A stretch of 64,000 nt of DNA from Lachnospiraceae bacterium (GCA_022510725.1 JAFLSW010000001.1:248001-312000); one strand, 5' to 3'. Shown: positions 46,883 through 55,499, numbered from the stretch's first letter. Program-made: numbers and translations. Notes: a model not told the origin generated them from the letters alone.

Positions 46883-47506
46883 ATGGCGGATATTATTTAT
46901 ATGAATTTATGTCCTAAAATGCAGAGTACGGACAGTGTTATTACCGTAGAGGATGTGGCGGAAGTAGAGGGCAGAAATAAAGAACTGTTAGGCAAGATCA
47001 AAAAGCTGCCTGTATACGAATTTACGGAGGATCATACCAGGCGCATCATCAGCCAGTTAAAGGTGGTGTATGAAATAGAAAAAGCTTGTCCATCAGTCAT
47101 GATCGTGCCCTTGGGAGCAGAAGAGGTCATACTGGAATATTCCAGTAACCCTTCCCATAACAAGGCAGGAGAATTTTTAAGAGTGGTTCTGGTATCCTGC
47201 ATCAGCTTTTTCGGACCTGCCTTTACCATTATGGCTTTTCATAACGACATTGGGATACGAAATGTTTTTGAACAGATTTCAGCCCTGATCACAGGGGCAA
47301 AGGAAACGGGGGTGACCGTTTTGGAGGTTTCCTATTCTATTGGTCTGGCCTCCGGTATCATCCTGTTCTTCAATCATATAGGTAAGCGTAGGATAACCCA
47401 TGATCCTACGCCCATTGAGGTTTCCATGCGGAAATATGAAGATGATGTCAACAGCACTTTGGCGGAAACCTGGGATAGGAAGGGGGAGACCATAGATGCT
47501 CCTTAA
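46883..47506 (+). CDS. spoVAA: Stage V sporulation protein AA
   Basis: 207 aa, same size as Bacillus SpoVAA. A soluble N-terminal domain (about 1-100: IIYMNLCPKMQSTDSVITVEDVAEVEG) and two C-terminal membrane helices (about 112-130 and 155-173). It is part of the inner-membrane SpoVA complex, which moves calcium-dipicolinate into the spore core. ATG 46883 has CCAGGAG. No clear sigma-G promoter is visible in the 79-bp gap (only a weak CATAAAT at 46831). Its last codons overlap spoVAB by 11 bp. Confidence 0.88.
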   Translation: MADIIYMNLCPKMQSTDSVITVEDVAEVEGRNKELLGKIKKLPVYEFTEDHTRRIISQLKVVYEIEKACPSVMIVPLGAEEVILEYSSNPSHNKAGEFLRVVLVSCISFFGPAFTIMAFHNDIGIRNVFEQISALITGAKETGVTVLEVSYSIGLASGIILFFNHIGKRRITHDPTPIEVSMRKYEDDVNSTLAETWDRKGETIDAP

Positions 47507-47939
47507 ATATCTTTTTCTTTCCCTGTGCGGCGTTTCCTTTGGTGCCTTGGCGGCAGCAGGGGTCTTTACGGTTTTGGTGGCAGTAGGTCTGATGCCCAGG
47601 TTTGCGGGAAAAACAGATACGGCGAAATACATTTTTTTATATGAAAACTGGGTAGTTATCGGCACTATTTTTGGAATGCTGTTTAGTATATTTGAAGGCC
47701 TGTATCCCTATAGCGCTTATGTGCTTTCGCCCATTGCGCCCATTGCAAAATGCATATTCGGATTTTTTGTGGGCTGCTTTGTGGGCTGTTTGGCTTTGGC
47801 TATTGCGGAAATGCTGGACTCCATTCCCATATTTGCCCGCAGGGTCCGCCTAAGATGGGGAATCGGCATTGTCATTTTTATGGTGGCATTGGGAAAAATG
47901 GCAGGAGGCCTATTATATTTTTTAGCACACATACGTTGA
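47496..47939 (+). CDS. spoVAB: Stage V sporulation protein AB
   Basis: 147-aa membrane protein with four or five helices beginning MLLKYLFLSLCGVSFGALAAAG and containing GTIFGMLFSIFEGLYPYS, as in SpoVAB. Overlaps spoVAA and precedes spoVAC, the classical order. Like SpoVAA, it is needed in Bacillus for dipicolinate uptake but its exact task is unknown. Confidence 0.88.
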   Translation: MLLKYLFLSLCGVSFGALAAAGVFTVLVAVGLMPRFAGKTDTAKYIFLYENWVVIGTIFGMLFSIFEGLYPYSAYVLSPIAPIAKCIFGFFVGCFVGCLALAIAEMLDSIPIFARRVRLRWGIGIVIFMVALGKMAGGLLYFLAHIR

Positions 47940-47961
47940 AAATAGAAAGGGGAAACATGGT

Positions 47962-48432
47962 ATGACAAAACAGGAAGAACAACAAAAAAAAGAACAGGAA
48001 TATCAGGAACTGGTAAAGAAGGTAACACCCCAAAACAATCTGTTTTTACAGATGGTGAAGGCGTTTTTGGTGGGAGGTGTGATCTGCACCATCGGACAGG
48101 GAATCTTAGAAGGCGCAAAAGCGCTGGGAGCGGATGCGGAAATGGCAGGTACCTGGTGTTCTCTGCTCTTGGTCCTTTGCAGTGCGGTATTGACCGGCTT
48201 CAGTCTGTATCAGCCTATTACAACCTTTGGCGGGGCAGGAGCCCTGGTGCCTATTACCGGCTTTGCTAATTCCGTTTGTGCGCCGGCCATTGAGTTTCAA
48301 AAGGAAGGGCAGGTGTTTGGCGTAGGCGTCAAGATCTTTACCATTGCCGGTCCGGTCATTCTTTACGGCATCTTTACAAGCTGGCTCTTGGGAGTTGTTT
48401 ACTATATTGGGAAGATGATGGGGGTTATGTAA
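47962..48432 (+). CDS. spoVAC: Stage V sporulation protein AC
   Basis: 156 aa with a charged N-terminus (1-25) and four helices. GVICTIGQGI, GFSLYQPITTFGGAGALVPITGFANSV and SPAIEF-like PAIEFQKEG are typical of SpoVAC, a mechanosensitive channel-like subunit that releases dipicolinate in germination. In most spore formers spoVAD and spoVAE follow. Here a terminator overlaps the stop codon and the next gene is unrelated. Confidence 0.92.
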   Translation: MTKQEEQQKKEQEYQELVKKVTPQNNLFLQMVKAFLVGGVICTIGQGILEGAKALGADAEMAGTWCSLLLVLCSAVLTGFSLYQPITTFGGAGALVPITGFANSVCAPAIEFQKEGQVFGVGVKIFTIAGPVILYGIFTSWLLGVVYYIGKMMGVM

Positions 48433-48446
48433 CCCCCATTATTTTT
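48418..48446 (+). terminator. Terminator overlapping the spoVAC stop
   Basis: ATGGGGGTT (48418-48426) pairs with AACCCCCAT (48431-48439) around ATGT, then ATTTTT. The spoVAC TAA (48430-48432) lies in the hairpin. Confidence 0.75.
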
Positions 48447-48468
48447 ATGCTTTTTCCGTAACAAAATA

Positions 48469-48497
48469 TTGACATTAAATGCAGGTTTTACTACAAT
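48469..48497 (+). promoter_or_regulatory. Sigma-A promoter of the repeat-DUF342 operon
   Basis: Perfect TTGACA (48469-48474), 17-bp spacer, TACAAT (48492-48497), about 80 bp before the start codon. Confidence 0.85.
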
Positions 48498-48576
48498 TCT
48501 ATTATGAGTGGAAGTATGTCTAAAGCTATTTTGTTCATACGGAAACCTTGGGTAGGATGAGGAGTCAGGATTGTCT

Positions 48577-50745
48577 ATGAGCGAAAAGGTTAATTATTCG
48601 GAAAAAGGATTTTCGGCAGATCAGGTACGGGAGATAGAGGAAGGACTGGAAGAGGGTCTGGATGTCTCTCTTTATGCCAAGAAGGAGTTTATGGCTATCC
48701 AGATGCGCCAGATCAGGATCGGTCTGGAACAGGGTCTGGATGTGTCTTTTTATGCTGATACGGCATACGACTGGTTCCAGATGGAAGAGATCCGGATCGG
48801 TCTGGAAAAAGATCTGAAAATAAAAGCTTATGCATCCCCGGATATTCCCTATGATAAGATGCGCCAGATCAGGGAAGGTATTCAGGTCGGCATTGATCTG
48901 ACCCCTTATATTTATCTGAAAGCAGGGGTCTTAAAGGAATTGCGCCTGGCGTTACTCTCAAAAGTAAATATTATTGAATATATTAAAGATGGTTATGATG
49001 AAGAACAGCTTCGGGAGATTCGGCTTGCCATGGAAAAGAAGCTGGATATACATAATTATCTTTCCAAGGATTTCAGAGGCATATCCATTGGGGAAATTGC
49101 CAATGGTCTGGAAAAGGGTCTGGATGTTTCCATCTATGCCGATCCCCAGTTTGGCTGGCAACAGATGCGTGAGATCCGGATCGGTCTGGAAAACAGGGTG
49201 GATATTTCCGTTTATGCCAGACCTCTTTATTCCTGGCAGCAGATGCATGAGATCCGCATCGGTCTGGAAAGCGGTATTGATGTAAGCAGCTATAAGAGCC
49301 TGATGTATACGGCAACGGACATGAAGAGGATGCGTCGTCGTATCATGGGAGAGGATGAGGACGCACCAAAGCTTGAGACTGCTGTAGTCATGTTCCGCGA
49401 CTATGTCATTACCGTAAGCGGTGATGAAATGGCGGCATATATCGAGGTTCCCGGGAAGGCCGGAAAGGTCACCAGACAGGAAATACTTCATGCCTTAAAG
49501 GAAAAAGGCATAACCAGGGGCATCCTGGAAAGCGGTTTAGAAGAACTGGAATCCGGAAAAGGCTTTGATAAAAATGTATTGATCGCCAAAGGCGCACAGC
49601 CCCAGACCGGCAAGGATGGTTATTACGAATATTTCTTTAAGATTCAATTGGATAAAACACCTAAGCTGCTGGAAGACGGTTCTGTGGATTATCACGATGT
49701 ACAGTGGTTTGAAGTTGTGGAACAGGATCAGAAATTGGCCTATTATCACAGTGCCGAAGCCGGTGTTTGCGGTTATACTGTTACCGGAAAGATCATACAG
49801 GGCAGAAAAGGAAAAGAAATGAGCATGCTCATGGGCAAAGGCTTTATGGTTTCCGAAGACGGTAAGACCTACACGGCTACGGTAAAAGGCAGAGTAGATC
49901 TGTATGATAACAGATTGGAGGTTTCCAAGATCCTGTTTGTGAATGAGATCACCCATGCCACCGGAGATATTACTTTTGACGGCTGTGTTTGCGTACGCGG
50001 TAATGTCAGCGGCGGAGCTGCCATATATGCTACGGAAGATATTGTCATAGACGGATTTGTGGAAGGCGCTATTATTGAAAGCAGCGGCGGCAGCATTCTT
50101 TTAAGGCAGGGTGTCAATGCTTCCGGTACCGGCAGTATCAAAGCATTAAAGGGGATAACAGGAAGCTTTTTTGAAGCGGTCAGCATTTATACCAACGGCG
50201 ATATTACTGCAAACTACTGCCTGAATTGTAATTTGTATGCGGAGGGGCAGATCACAATGGTGGGTTCCAAGGCTACTTTGGCAGGTGGTGATGTGACAGC
50301 GGTAAGAGGTCTGTTTGCACAGAATCTGGGCAACCGGGCAGGCATTCCCACCCATGTCAGGCTGGGTGTGAACGAAGGCATCCTGCAACGCGGCGTTCGG
50401 ATTGAAAACCGGATAAAGGAAGTCACCAGGGAATTGAGCATTCTGGGAAATGCTTATATGGACTTCCAGAAAAAATATCCGCCGGAAGTCCGTAATACCA
50501 TGGAGATGTACCTAAAGATAGAAAGTGCCATTTTTACTAAGGAAAGAGAAATGGAGCATCTCTATGAGGCAAAACAACTGCATGAGGAGAATATCGAAAA
50601 GATCGGCTGTGCAAGAGCAGTTATCAAAGGCAATCTGTATGAAGGCATTATTATAGAGATCGACAGGCAGCGTTGGGTTTCCCCCAGTACCAGCAATGTG
50701 ACGGTAAGGCGGGTCAATAATAAGATAGTGGTTTTCACAAACTAG
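48577..50745 (+). CDS. DUF342/FapA family protein with N-terminal 26-residue repeats
   Basis: About 722 aa. Residues about 12-250 are roughly nine tandem units of 24-27 residues. The best copies read QMREIRIGLE then a GxDVSxYA turn and an aromatic or Trp before the next Q-M. Copies 4 and 5 are degenerate. The rest is a FapA core (GKDGYYEYFFKIQ, DGSVDYHDVQ, SAEAGVCGYTVTG, then a Gly-rich beta-helix about 460-600 and a helical hairpin), paralogous to 37647-39104. No signal peptide or membrane helix. ATG 48577 is preferred; TTG 48571, spaced 6 bases from GAGGAG, is an alternative. First gene of an operon with an HD-GYP regulator and an Hpt protein. Confidence 0.8.
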   Translation: MSEKVNYSEKGFSADQVREIEEGLEEGLDVSLYAKKEFMAIQMRQIRIGLEQGLDVSFYADTAYDWFQMEEIRIGLEKDLKIKAYASPDIPYDKMRQIREGIQVGIDLTPYIYLKAGVLKELRLALLSKVNIIEYIKDGYDEEQLREIRLAMEKKLDIHNYLSKDFRGISIGEIANGLEKGLDVSIYADPQFGWQQMREIRIGLENRVDISVYARPLYSWQQMHEIRIGLESGIDVSSYKSLMYTATDMKRMRRRIMGEDEDAPKLETAVVMFRDYVITVSGDEMAAYIEVPGKAGKVTRQEILHALKEKGITRGILESGLEELESGKGFDKNVLIAKGAQPQTGKDGYYEYFFKIQLDKTPKLLEDGSVDYHDVQWFEVVEQDQKLAYYHSAEAGVCGYTVTGKIIQGRKGKEMSMLMGKGFMVSEDGKTYTATVKGRVDLYDNRLEVSKILFVNEITHATGDITFDGCVCVRGNVSGGAAIYATEDIVIDGFVEGAIIESSGGSILLRQGVNASGTGSIKALKGITGSFFEAVSIYTNGDITANYCLNCNLYAEGQITMVGSKATLAGGDVTAVRGLFAQNLGNRAGIPTHVRLGVNEGILQRGVRIENRIKEVTRELSILGNAYMDFQKKYPPEVRNTMEMYLKIESAIFTKEREMEHLYEAKQLHEENIEKIGCARAVIKGNLYEGIIIEIDRQRWVSPSTSNVTVRRVNNKIVVFTN

Positions 50746-50791
50746 TGAAAGATAGAGATAGAAAAGCATCAAGGCTTTAGAAGGGAGCAGC

Positions 50792-51880
50792 ATGAGAGAT
50801 AAAGTTCTAATTGTAGATGATGTGGATATGAATCGGGAGATTCTGGAAGAGATATTAAAGAGCGACTATCAGATACTTCATGCGGAAAACGGTAAAAAGG
50901 CCGTGGAAATATTAAACAGCCGTCAAGAAGAGATCGCAGTTGTCCTTCTGGATCTGATCATGCCGGTCATGGATGGTTTTGGAGTATTGGAGGTCATTAA
51001 GAAAAATAAATGGACCGATAAAGTACCGGTACTGATCATCAGTGGAGAAGGCGGCGTGGAGGTTGAAAGGAAGTGCTTTGATTATGGTATCAGCGACTTC
51101 ATCAAAAAGCCCTTTGATTCCAACTTGGTTAAGATCAGAGTAAAGAATATCGTTGACCTGTTCCTGTACAAAAATCACCTGGAAGAAAAGGTGGAGAAAC
51201 AGACGGAGACCCTGCGTAAGCAGTATAAGGTTTTACAGTTGCAGGCAGAAAAACTGCGTCAGAGCAATGTAAAGATCATCGACATACTGGGTACGGTAGT
51301 AGAATACCGTAACTTGGAAAGCGGCGAGCATATCAACAGGGTAAAGGGCTTTACCCAGATCCTGGCAAATCAGCTGATGAAAGATTACCCGGAATACGGC
51401 TTGGATCAGAATAAAGTGGATATGATCGTTTCTGCCAGCGCACTTCACGATATTGGTAAGATCGCTATTCCGGACAATATCCTGTTAAAGCCTGCCAGAT
51501 TAAATGAGGAAGAATTTGATTACATGAAATCTCATACCACCAGAGGCTGCGACATCATAAACAGCATAGAAGGCGTATGGGATGAGGCATATGGCAAATT
51601 AAGCTATGAGATCTGCAGACATCATCATGAAAGATATGATGGAAGAGGCTATCCCGACGGCTTAAAGGGAGAAGAGATTCCCATTGCGGCACAGATCGTA
51701 TCTGTGGCGGATGTATATGATGCACTGGTAACCGAGCGCGTTTATAAGAGTGCATATACCACGGATGAAGCATTCCATATGATCGTAAATGGAGAGTGTG
51801 GTATATTCTCACCTAAGCTTTTAGAGTGTTTCCGTCAGGTGAAAAAAGAGTTTGAGGAGCTGGCGGGTAAACAGCATTGA
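50792..51880 (+). CDS. Response regulator with HD-GYP domain
   Basis: 362 aa. A receiver domain (1-120) with Asp9, Asp10 and phosphoacceptor Asp54 (LLDLIMPVMDG) and the KKPF lysine. A coiled linker (about 128-158) is followed by an HD-GYP domain with HDIGKIAIPD (219-228) and RYDGRGYPDG (281-290). The family hydrolyses cyclic di-GMP, but catalytic competence cannot be shown here. ATG follows AGAAGGGAG. 46 bp after the repeat-DUF342 gene and 32 bp before the Hpt gene. No histidine kinase is encoded nearby. Confidence 0.92.
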   Translation: MRDKVLIVDDVDMNREILEEILKSDYQILHAENGKKAVEILNSRQEEIAVVLLDLIMPVMDGFGVLEVIKKNKWTDKVPVLIISGEGGVEVERKCFDYGISDFIKKPFDSNLVKIRVKNIVDLFLYKNHLEEKVEKQTETLRKQYKVLQLQAEKLRQSNVKIIDILGTVVEYRNLESGEHINRVKGFTQILANQLMKDYPEYGLDQNKVDMIVSASALHDIGKIAIPDNILLKPARLNEEEFDYMKSHTTRGCDIINSIEGVWDEAYGKLSYEICRHHHERYDGRGYPDGLKGEEIPIAAQIVSVADVYDALVTERVYKSAYTTDEAFHMIVNGECGIFSPKLLECFRQVKKEFEELAGKQH

Positions 51881-51912
51881 TCATTCAATAAAACCAGAGG
51901 GAGAAAATAGTC

Positions 51913-52269
51913 ATGGATTTAAGCAATAAAATTGATATTGCGGATGCGGGACAGAGATTTATGAATAATGATGCTTTATTTAAGAAATTCTTGTTCCGTT
52001 TTCCGGGAGAAACAGGATTTTCCCAGCTGTTCCAGCTGTTAGAAGAAAAGAATGTGGAGGAAGCTTTTCGCTCTGCTCATACCATGAAAGGTCTTGTGGC
52101 AAACCTTGCCCTTTCTTCCATTACCGGGGTATTGCAGCCTATGACGGAGGTCTTAAGAGCGGGCAATATGCCGGAACAGTCCCAGATCGACGAGTTAAAA
52201 CAGGTGTATGAGGAGATGTTAGAAATCATCGCACAGATCCAGGCAGAAGATACGCCTTTGCTTTCTTGA
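51913..52269 (+). CDS. Stand-alone histidine phosphotransfer (Hpt) protein
   Basis: 118-aa four-helix protein with the Hpt signature AFRSAHTMKGLVANLALS, phosphorylatable His56, preceded by a helix NDALFKKFLFRFPGE and followed by LLEIIAQI-like helices. Hpt proteins relay phosphate between hybrid kinases and receivers. The neighbouring HD-GYP regulator is the likely acceptor. ATG follows GAGGGAG. A hairpin with GGGCC/GGCCC arms (about 52300-52330) after it may end the operon. Confidence 0.85.
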   Translation: MDLSNKIDIADAGQRFMNNDALFKKFLFRFPGETGFSQLFQLLEEKNVEEAFRSAHTMKGLVANLALSSITGVLQPMTEVLRAGNMPEQSQIDELKQVYEEMLEIIAQIQAEDTPLLS

Positions 52270-52366
52270 CCTGAAAAGAAAATTTTGTATTAGTTACGGG
52301 CCGGCTTTTTATAGGATTAGCGGGCCCTGTTTTACTGTTTGGGATCTTTTATAAGGAGCATAAAAG

Positions 52367-53068
52367 ATGAAAAAAGAAACACAAAATTTGAAAGAACAGA
52401 ATAAGGTTCCTTTTTTTTTGAAAGACTACCCAAATATCTGCCGGGAATTCCAAGGGGAGATTCAATGGAATCGGACCATGTGGCAAGCTAAGATCGCTAT
52501 GTTCCTGATCCTGTCTTTGCTCTTTTTCTATATCCTTGTTATGGAACTGACATCGGAAGGAAAAGACAGCATGTCTATAGGAATTTCTATCTTTTTACAA
52601 ATAGTATTGGCAGCTATGTTCCTGGGACCGGATATGGTCAAAATTTGCAAATGTCTGTTCATGAAAGAAAGATTGGTTCAACTGGAAACATATTTAGGCG
52701 GTGAGAAAGAAGAAATTTCGTGGGGATGGAAGCATACCTATGTAACAGAAGATTCTCATTTGATTTTTTGCTCTCATATCATTCCTTTGGAAGGGCTTAC
52801 AAAGATTCTATATTATCATCTGCACGACTACGGCCGTTATAGGAGACCGTATGTTTTCTTAGATACATGGTTGGTTTTTTGTTATGAGGATGGGAAAAAG
52901 ATTTCTGTACAGGAAGAAAGAGTGCAGCCCCGTCATTTTGAAGAATACTTTGATTATGCGAAGCTAAAGGCTGCAATCAGCAATGAAAAGCGGGATGTAA
53001 AAATACAACAAGATAAATCTAAGTCAAGGACCATATTGCGCATAGTGGTATTACGATATCTTTCTTAA
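52367..53068 (+). CDS. Hypothetical membrane protein, 233 aa
   Basis: Two adjacent membrane helices (IAMFLILSLLFFYILVM, about 42-60, and IGISIFLQIVLAAMFLG, about 70-87) divide a basic N-terminus from a soluble domain. The latter has TEDSHLIFCSHIIPLEGLTKI and TWLVFCYEDGKKISV segments of a YcxB-like or PH-like beta domain. I do not recognise it firmly. ATG 52367 follows AAGGAG. It overlaps the convergent Rpn-like gene by 4 bp. Confidence 0.6.
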   Translation: MKKETQNLKEQNKVPFFLKDYPNICREFQGEIQWNRTMWQAKIAMFLILSLLFFYILVMELTSEGKDSMSIGISIFLQIVLAAMFLGPDMVKICKCLFMKERLVQLETYLGGEKEEISWGWKHTYVTEDSHLIFCSHIIPLEGLTKILYYHLHDYGRYRRPYVFLDTWLVFCYEDGKKISVQEERVQPRHFEEYFDYAKLKAAISNEKRDVKIQQDKSKSRTILRIVVLRYLS

Positions 53069-53916
53069 TCCATAGCAGCCTTTGCATATTCTTCTTCCGT
53101 ACAATCAAGCAGGTTTATGATCTGTGTCTCATCCATGCCTTTTTGGATCAATTTGCGGATGATGGACAAAACTCCTTCTTCTCTGCCAATCTCCCTCTCA
53201 TCCTGCCTGAGAAGCTTCATTTCCTGTTCCATATCAAAATCATAAATGCTCATTTTTACTACCTCCGATTTTTGTTTTAATAAAAATTCTCTTAATATAT
53301 TTTGCCTGATGCAATCATCTACTGCTTTTTCTACAGCAGAGCTGATATCCATGGTCTTTGCATAGTTTCTTACCGTGTCTATGTATTCTGTATATTCCCT
53401 TAGGACAGGACACTTTGCCTTTAACTCTTCATTCATGCCTTTGTTGATATTGTAGACATCTACTTTTAACTCCAGTCCGGGTGCGTCCATCGGTGTGTCC
53501 TGTAATGACGCAAAGCTGTCGGATAGCTTTAACTGCATATATTCCGGCTGCTTTATGATGCCGTTGTACAATACCACAAAATGAGGCGTAGGTATCTGCA
53601 CTCTCTTGCTGCTATAAATACTTTTATTCAGAAACTGCTTCTGAAAAAGATCCGCAATATAAAACAGGTCCCGTAATGGTATATTGGCAGATGGGGTGGA
53701 TTGCTGTTCATAGACATTGACTTGATTTGCCAGAAGAAAGGATAAGTCATTTTTAATGTTCATGTAAATGGCATTTTCCAGTGTATTGAATGTAAGAAGT
53801 GCTGGATCGTGATAGTCGGTTCCGTTTATGGCGTTATACAGGCTTAACGCATGTACAGGGTCCGAAAAGAGAAAACGAAACACCGTGTCCTTATATTTTG
53901 TTTGTGCTTTTGCCAT
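53065..53916 (-). CDS. Rpn family PD-(D/E)XK nuclease / putative transposase
   Basis: 283 aa. The N-terminal YKDTVFRFLFSDPVHALSLYNAING and the core NQVNVYEQQST (E-x-Q motif, near residue 70) and GLELKVDVYNIN are characteristic of Rpn/PDDEXK transposase-like proteins. These make recombination-promoting DNA breaks in Enterobacteria. The C-terminal DEREIGREEGVLSIIRKLIQKG motif is the usual variable tail. No terminal repeats or second transposase gene mark an active element. ATG follows CGGAGG. Confidence 0.85.
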   Translation of the reverse strand: MAKAQTKYKDTVFRFLFSDPVHALSLYNAINGTDYHDPALLTFNTLENAIYMNIKNDLSFLLANQVNVYEQQSTPSANIPLRDLFYIADLFQKQFLNKSIYSSKRVQIPTPHFVVLYNGIIKQPEYMQLKLSDSFASLQDTPMDAPGLELKVDVYNINKGMNEELKAKCPVLREYTEYIDTVRNYAKTMDISSAVEKAVDDCIRQNILREFLLKQKSEVVKMSIYDFDMEQEMKLLRQDEREIGREEGVLSIIRKLIQKGMDETQIINLLDCTEEEYAKAAMD

Positions 53917-54004
53917 GGATTCCTCCGAAGATCAGATGTAAGACATATCAAAGTGATATGAAAGATTGTTAGAATTGCTACTAAAGCAAGCATAGCATTG
54001 ATCC

Positions 54005-54040
54005 AAAAAGAAGTCAAGACAGCTTTAGCGAAAGCTGTCT
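54005..54040 (-). terminator. Terminator of the 62-aa gene
   Basis: Minus strand: AGACAGCTTT (54031-54040) pairs with AAAGCTGTCT (54017-54026) around CGCT, followed by TTGACTTCTTTTT. The stop codon of the gene falls in the loop/stem. Confidence 0.8.
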
Positions 54041-54213
54041 CGATCTCCAAGATTCCTGATCAATTGTTCCATTTCCTGTTTAGATTGAATGTTTCTGGCT
54101 TGTTCTAATATTTCGGCCCGTTCTTCCTCGCTCATTCTGGCAAAATTGTTCATGGCCTTTTCATTGGTGGACATGGAGAATGTAAATCCCAAAGGCATAT
54201 TATTTTTTCCCAT
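54025..54213 (-). CDS. Small hypothetical protein, 62 aa
   Basis: Starts MGKNNMPLGFTFSM, then NEKAMNNFARMSEEERAEI and an amphipathic helix ending QSKQEMEQLIRNLG. I know such short proteins from other Lachnospiraceae genomes (LGF, NEKAM and MSEEE pattern), with no assigned function. The ATG at 54213 is about 12 bases after GGAAAGG; a TTG at 54225 is inside that region. The stop codon lies in the terminator hairpin. Cytoplasmic. Confidence 0.65.
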   Translation of the reverse strand: MGKNNMPLGFTFSMSTNEKAMNNFARMSEEERAEILEQARNIQSKQEMEQLIRNLGDRDSFR

Positions 54214-54332
54214 ACTGTTTTCCAACCTTTCCTAATTGATATCCTTCTGTTTCATGCAAAGGATCTGACATGCAAATAGTATTGACCGAATTTTTGGGAT
54301 TCATACCGCACAATGTTTTGCAAGTCATCCTC

Positions 54333-54381
54333 TTGACAGCAACTGACTATTGTAATAATATGTATTTAGTAATACTAAATA
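54333..54381 (+). promoter_or_regulatory. Promoter and PadR-type operator of the second padR operon
   Basis: TTGACA (54333-54338), 17-bp spacer, TAATAT (54356-54361). A perfect 8-bp inverted repeat TATTTAGT (54363-54370) / ACTAAATA (54374-54381) around AAT follows at once, in the place of an autorepression operator. Confidence 0.7.
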
Positions 54382-54476
54382 GTGTGCGATAGCAAATGGC
54401 TATCAAAATTTATAAAGTTGGAACAAACAAAGACTTTATTATTGTGAAACAACAAAAACATAACAGGAGGGAAACA

Positions 54477-54818
54477 TTGCAGGGACGATATGAACAGCAA
54501 ATGAAAAAGGGAGTTCTGGAGATGCTGGTCCTGCGTCAGCTTTTTGAGGAAGAGAAATACGGATATCAGCTGATCAGCGAGTTGAAAGAAAAAAGTGAAG
54601 GGCTATTTTCCTTAAAAGAAGGAACGCTGTATCCGATCTTATATCGTCTGGAAGACGACGGTTATATCAAAAGCCACTGGAAGGAGCCAACCGGCAGGGA
54701 AACATCCAGAAAATATTACAAGATCACGGAGTCCGGAAAGGATGCTTTGCTTGAACTGAATGGACTTTGGCAGGGATTTTCCTGCCAGATCTCAAAGATG
54801 ATGGAGGGAATATCATGA
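54477..54818 (+). CDS. PadR family transcriptional regulator
   Basis: 113-aa winged-helix regulator: MLVLRQLFEEEKYGYQLISEL, LKEGTLYPILYRLEDDGYIKSHW and GRETSRKYYKITESG, the PadR pattern. TTG start at 54477 with AGGAGG six bases upstream; an ATG at 54396 is before the site. Likely acts on the palindrome over its promoter. Overlaps the next gene by 4 bp (ATGA), so it is translationally coupled to its partner. Confidence 0.9.
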   Translation: MQGRYEQQMKKGVLEMLVLRQLFEEEKYGYQLISELKEKSEGLFSLKEGTLYPILYRLEDDGYIKSHWKEPTGRETSRKYYKITESGKDALLELNGLWQGFSCQISKMMEGIS

Positions 54819-55462
54819 ATAAAGACCAATATGTAAAAGCGGTGTTAAAAAAACTGAAATGTACCAAGGCCAGGAAAAAGGAGATCGGAAAAGAACTGGC
54901 GGCAGACATCGATGCGGCTTTGGAAAAGGGAGAAACCATAGAAGAGGTCATTTCCAAAATGGGTGCCGCAGATATGGCAAAGGAATTTAATGATAATTTT
55001 TCCGAAGAAGAATTGAAAAAGGCAAAACGAAATAAGCTCTGTACCGTCTTAGTCATCATAGCGGTGGTCATCATCCTGCTTATTGCAGGCGGATACTGGC
55101 TTTTGCCCAAAAGTTACCCTATTGAGCATGGCGGGCAGTTTCGTGAGGAAGAGATAAAGCAGACGGTAGATACAGTTATTGCCTGCTTTAATGATGAAGA
55201 TTATGAAGCGCTGCGGGCTATGTGTTATTCCGAACAGATGCGGGCAGCTATGAACAAGGAAACTCTGGATCAGGCAAAAGCTATGGTAGGAAATGATTGG
55301 GGAGAATTTCAGGGGATCGGCAATACCTATATGTCAAAAGTAGAACAGATGGGTAGTCATGTAGGCGTTGTGCAGGTCAATGCCAACTATAAAAATGCAG
55401 CAGTAACCTATACTTTGATGCTGTCCGAGGATCTGAAGCTGATGGGATTTTATATAAAATGA
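54815..55462 (+). CDS. DUF1700-like / DUF3887 membrane protein
   Basis: 215 aa. The N-terminal 75 residues (YVKAVLKKLKCTKARKKEIGKELAADI, GETIEEVISKMGAADMAKEF) are a HAAS/DUF1700-type helical domain. One membrane helix (about 80-97) is followed by an extracytoplasmic DUF3887-like domain (TVIACFNDEDYEALRAMC, about 120-215) with an NTF2-like fold. The same padR-HAAS pairing as at 31578-32601 but with another outside domain, so this is a different PadR-coupled envelope sensor. Confidence 0.8.
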   Translation: MNKDQYVKAVLKKLKCTKARKKEIGKELAADIDAALEKGETIEEVISKMGAADMAKEFNDNFSEEELKKAKRNKLCTVLVIIAVVIILLIAGGYWLLPKSYPIEHGGQFREEEIKQTVDTVIACFNDEDYEALRAMCYSEQMRAAMNKETLDQAKAMVGNDWGEFQGIGNTYMSKVEQMGSHVGVVQVNANYKNAAVTYTLMLSEDLKLMGFYIK

Positions 55463-55499
55463 CCCTGTGGTAAAGCAGTTGAGTTAGGAGGGGGAGCTG

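Noticed and set aside
53065..53916. Complete insertion sequence around the Rpn-like gene
   Set aside because: No terminal inverted repeats or target duplications seen; such genes are often stand-alone.
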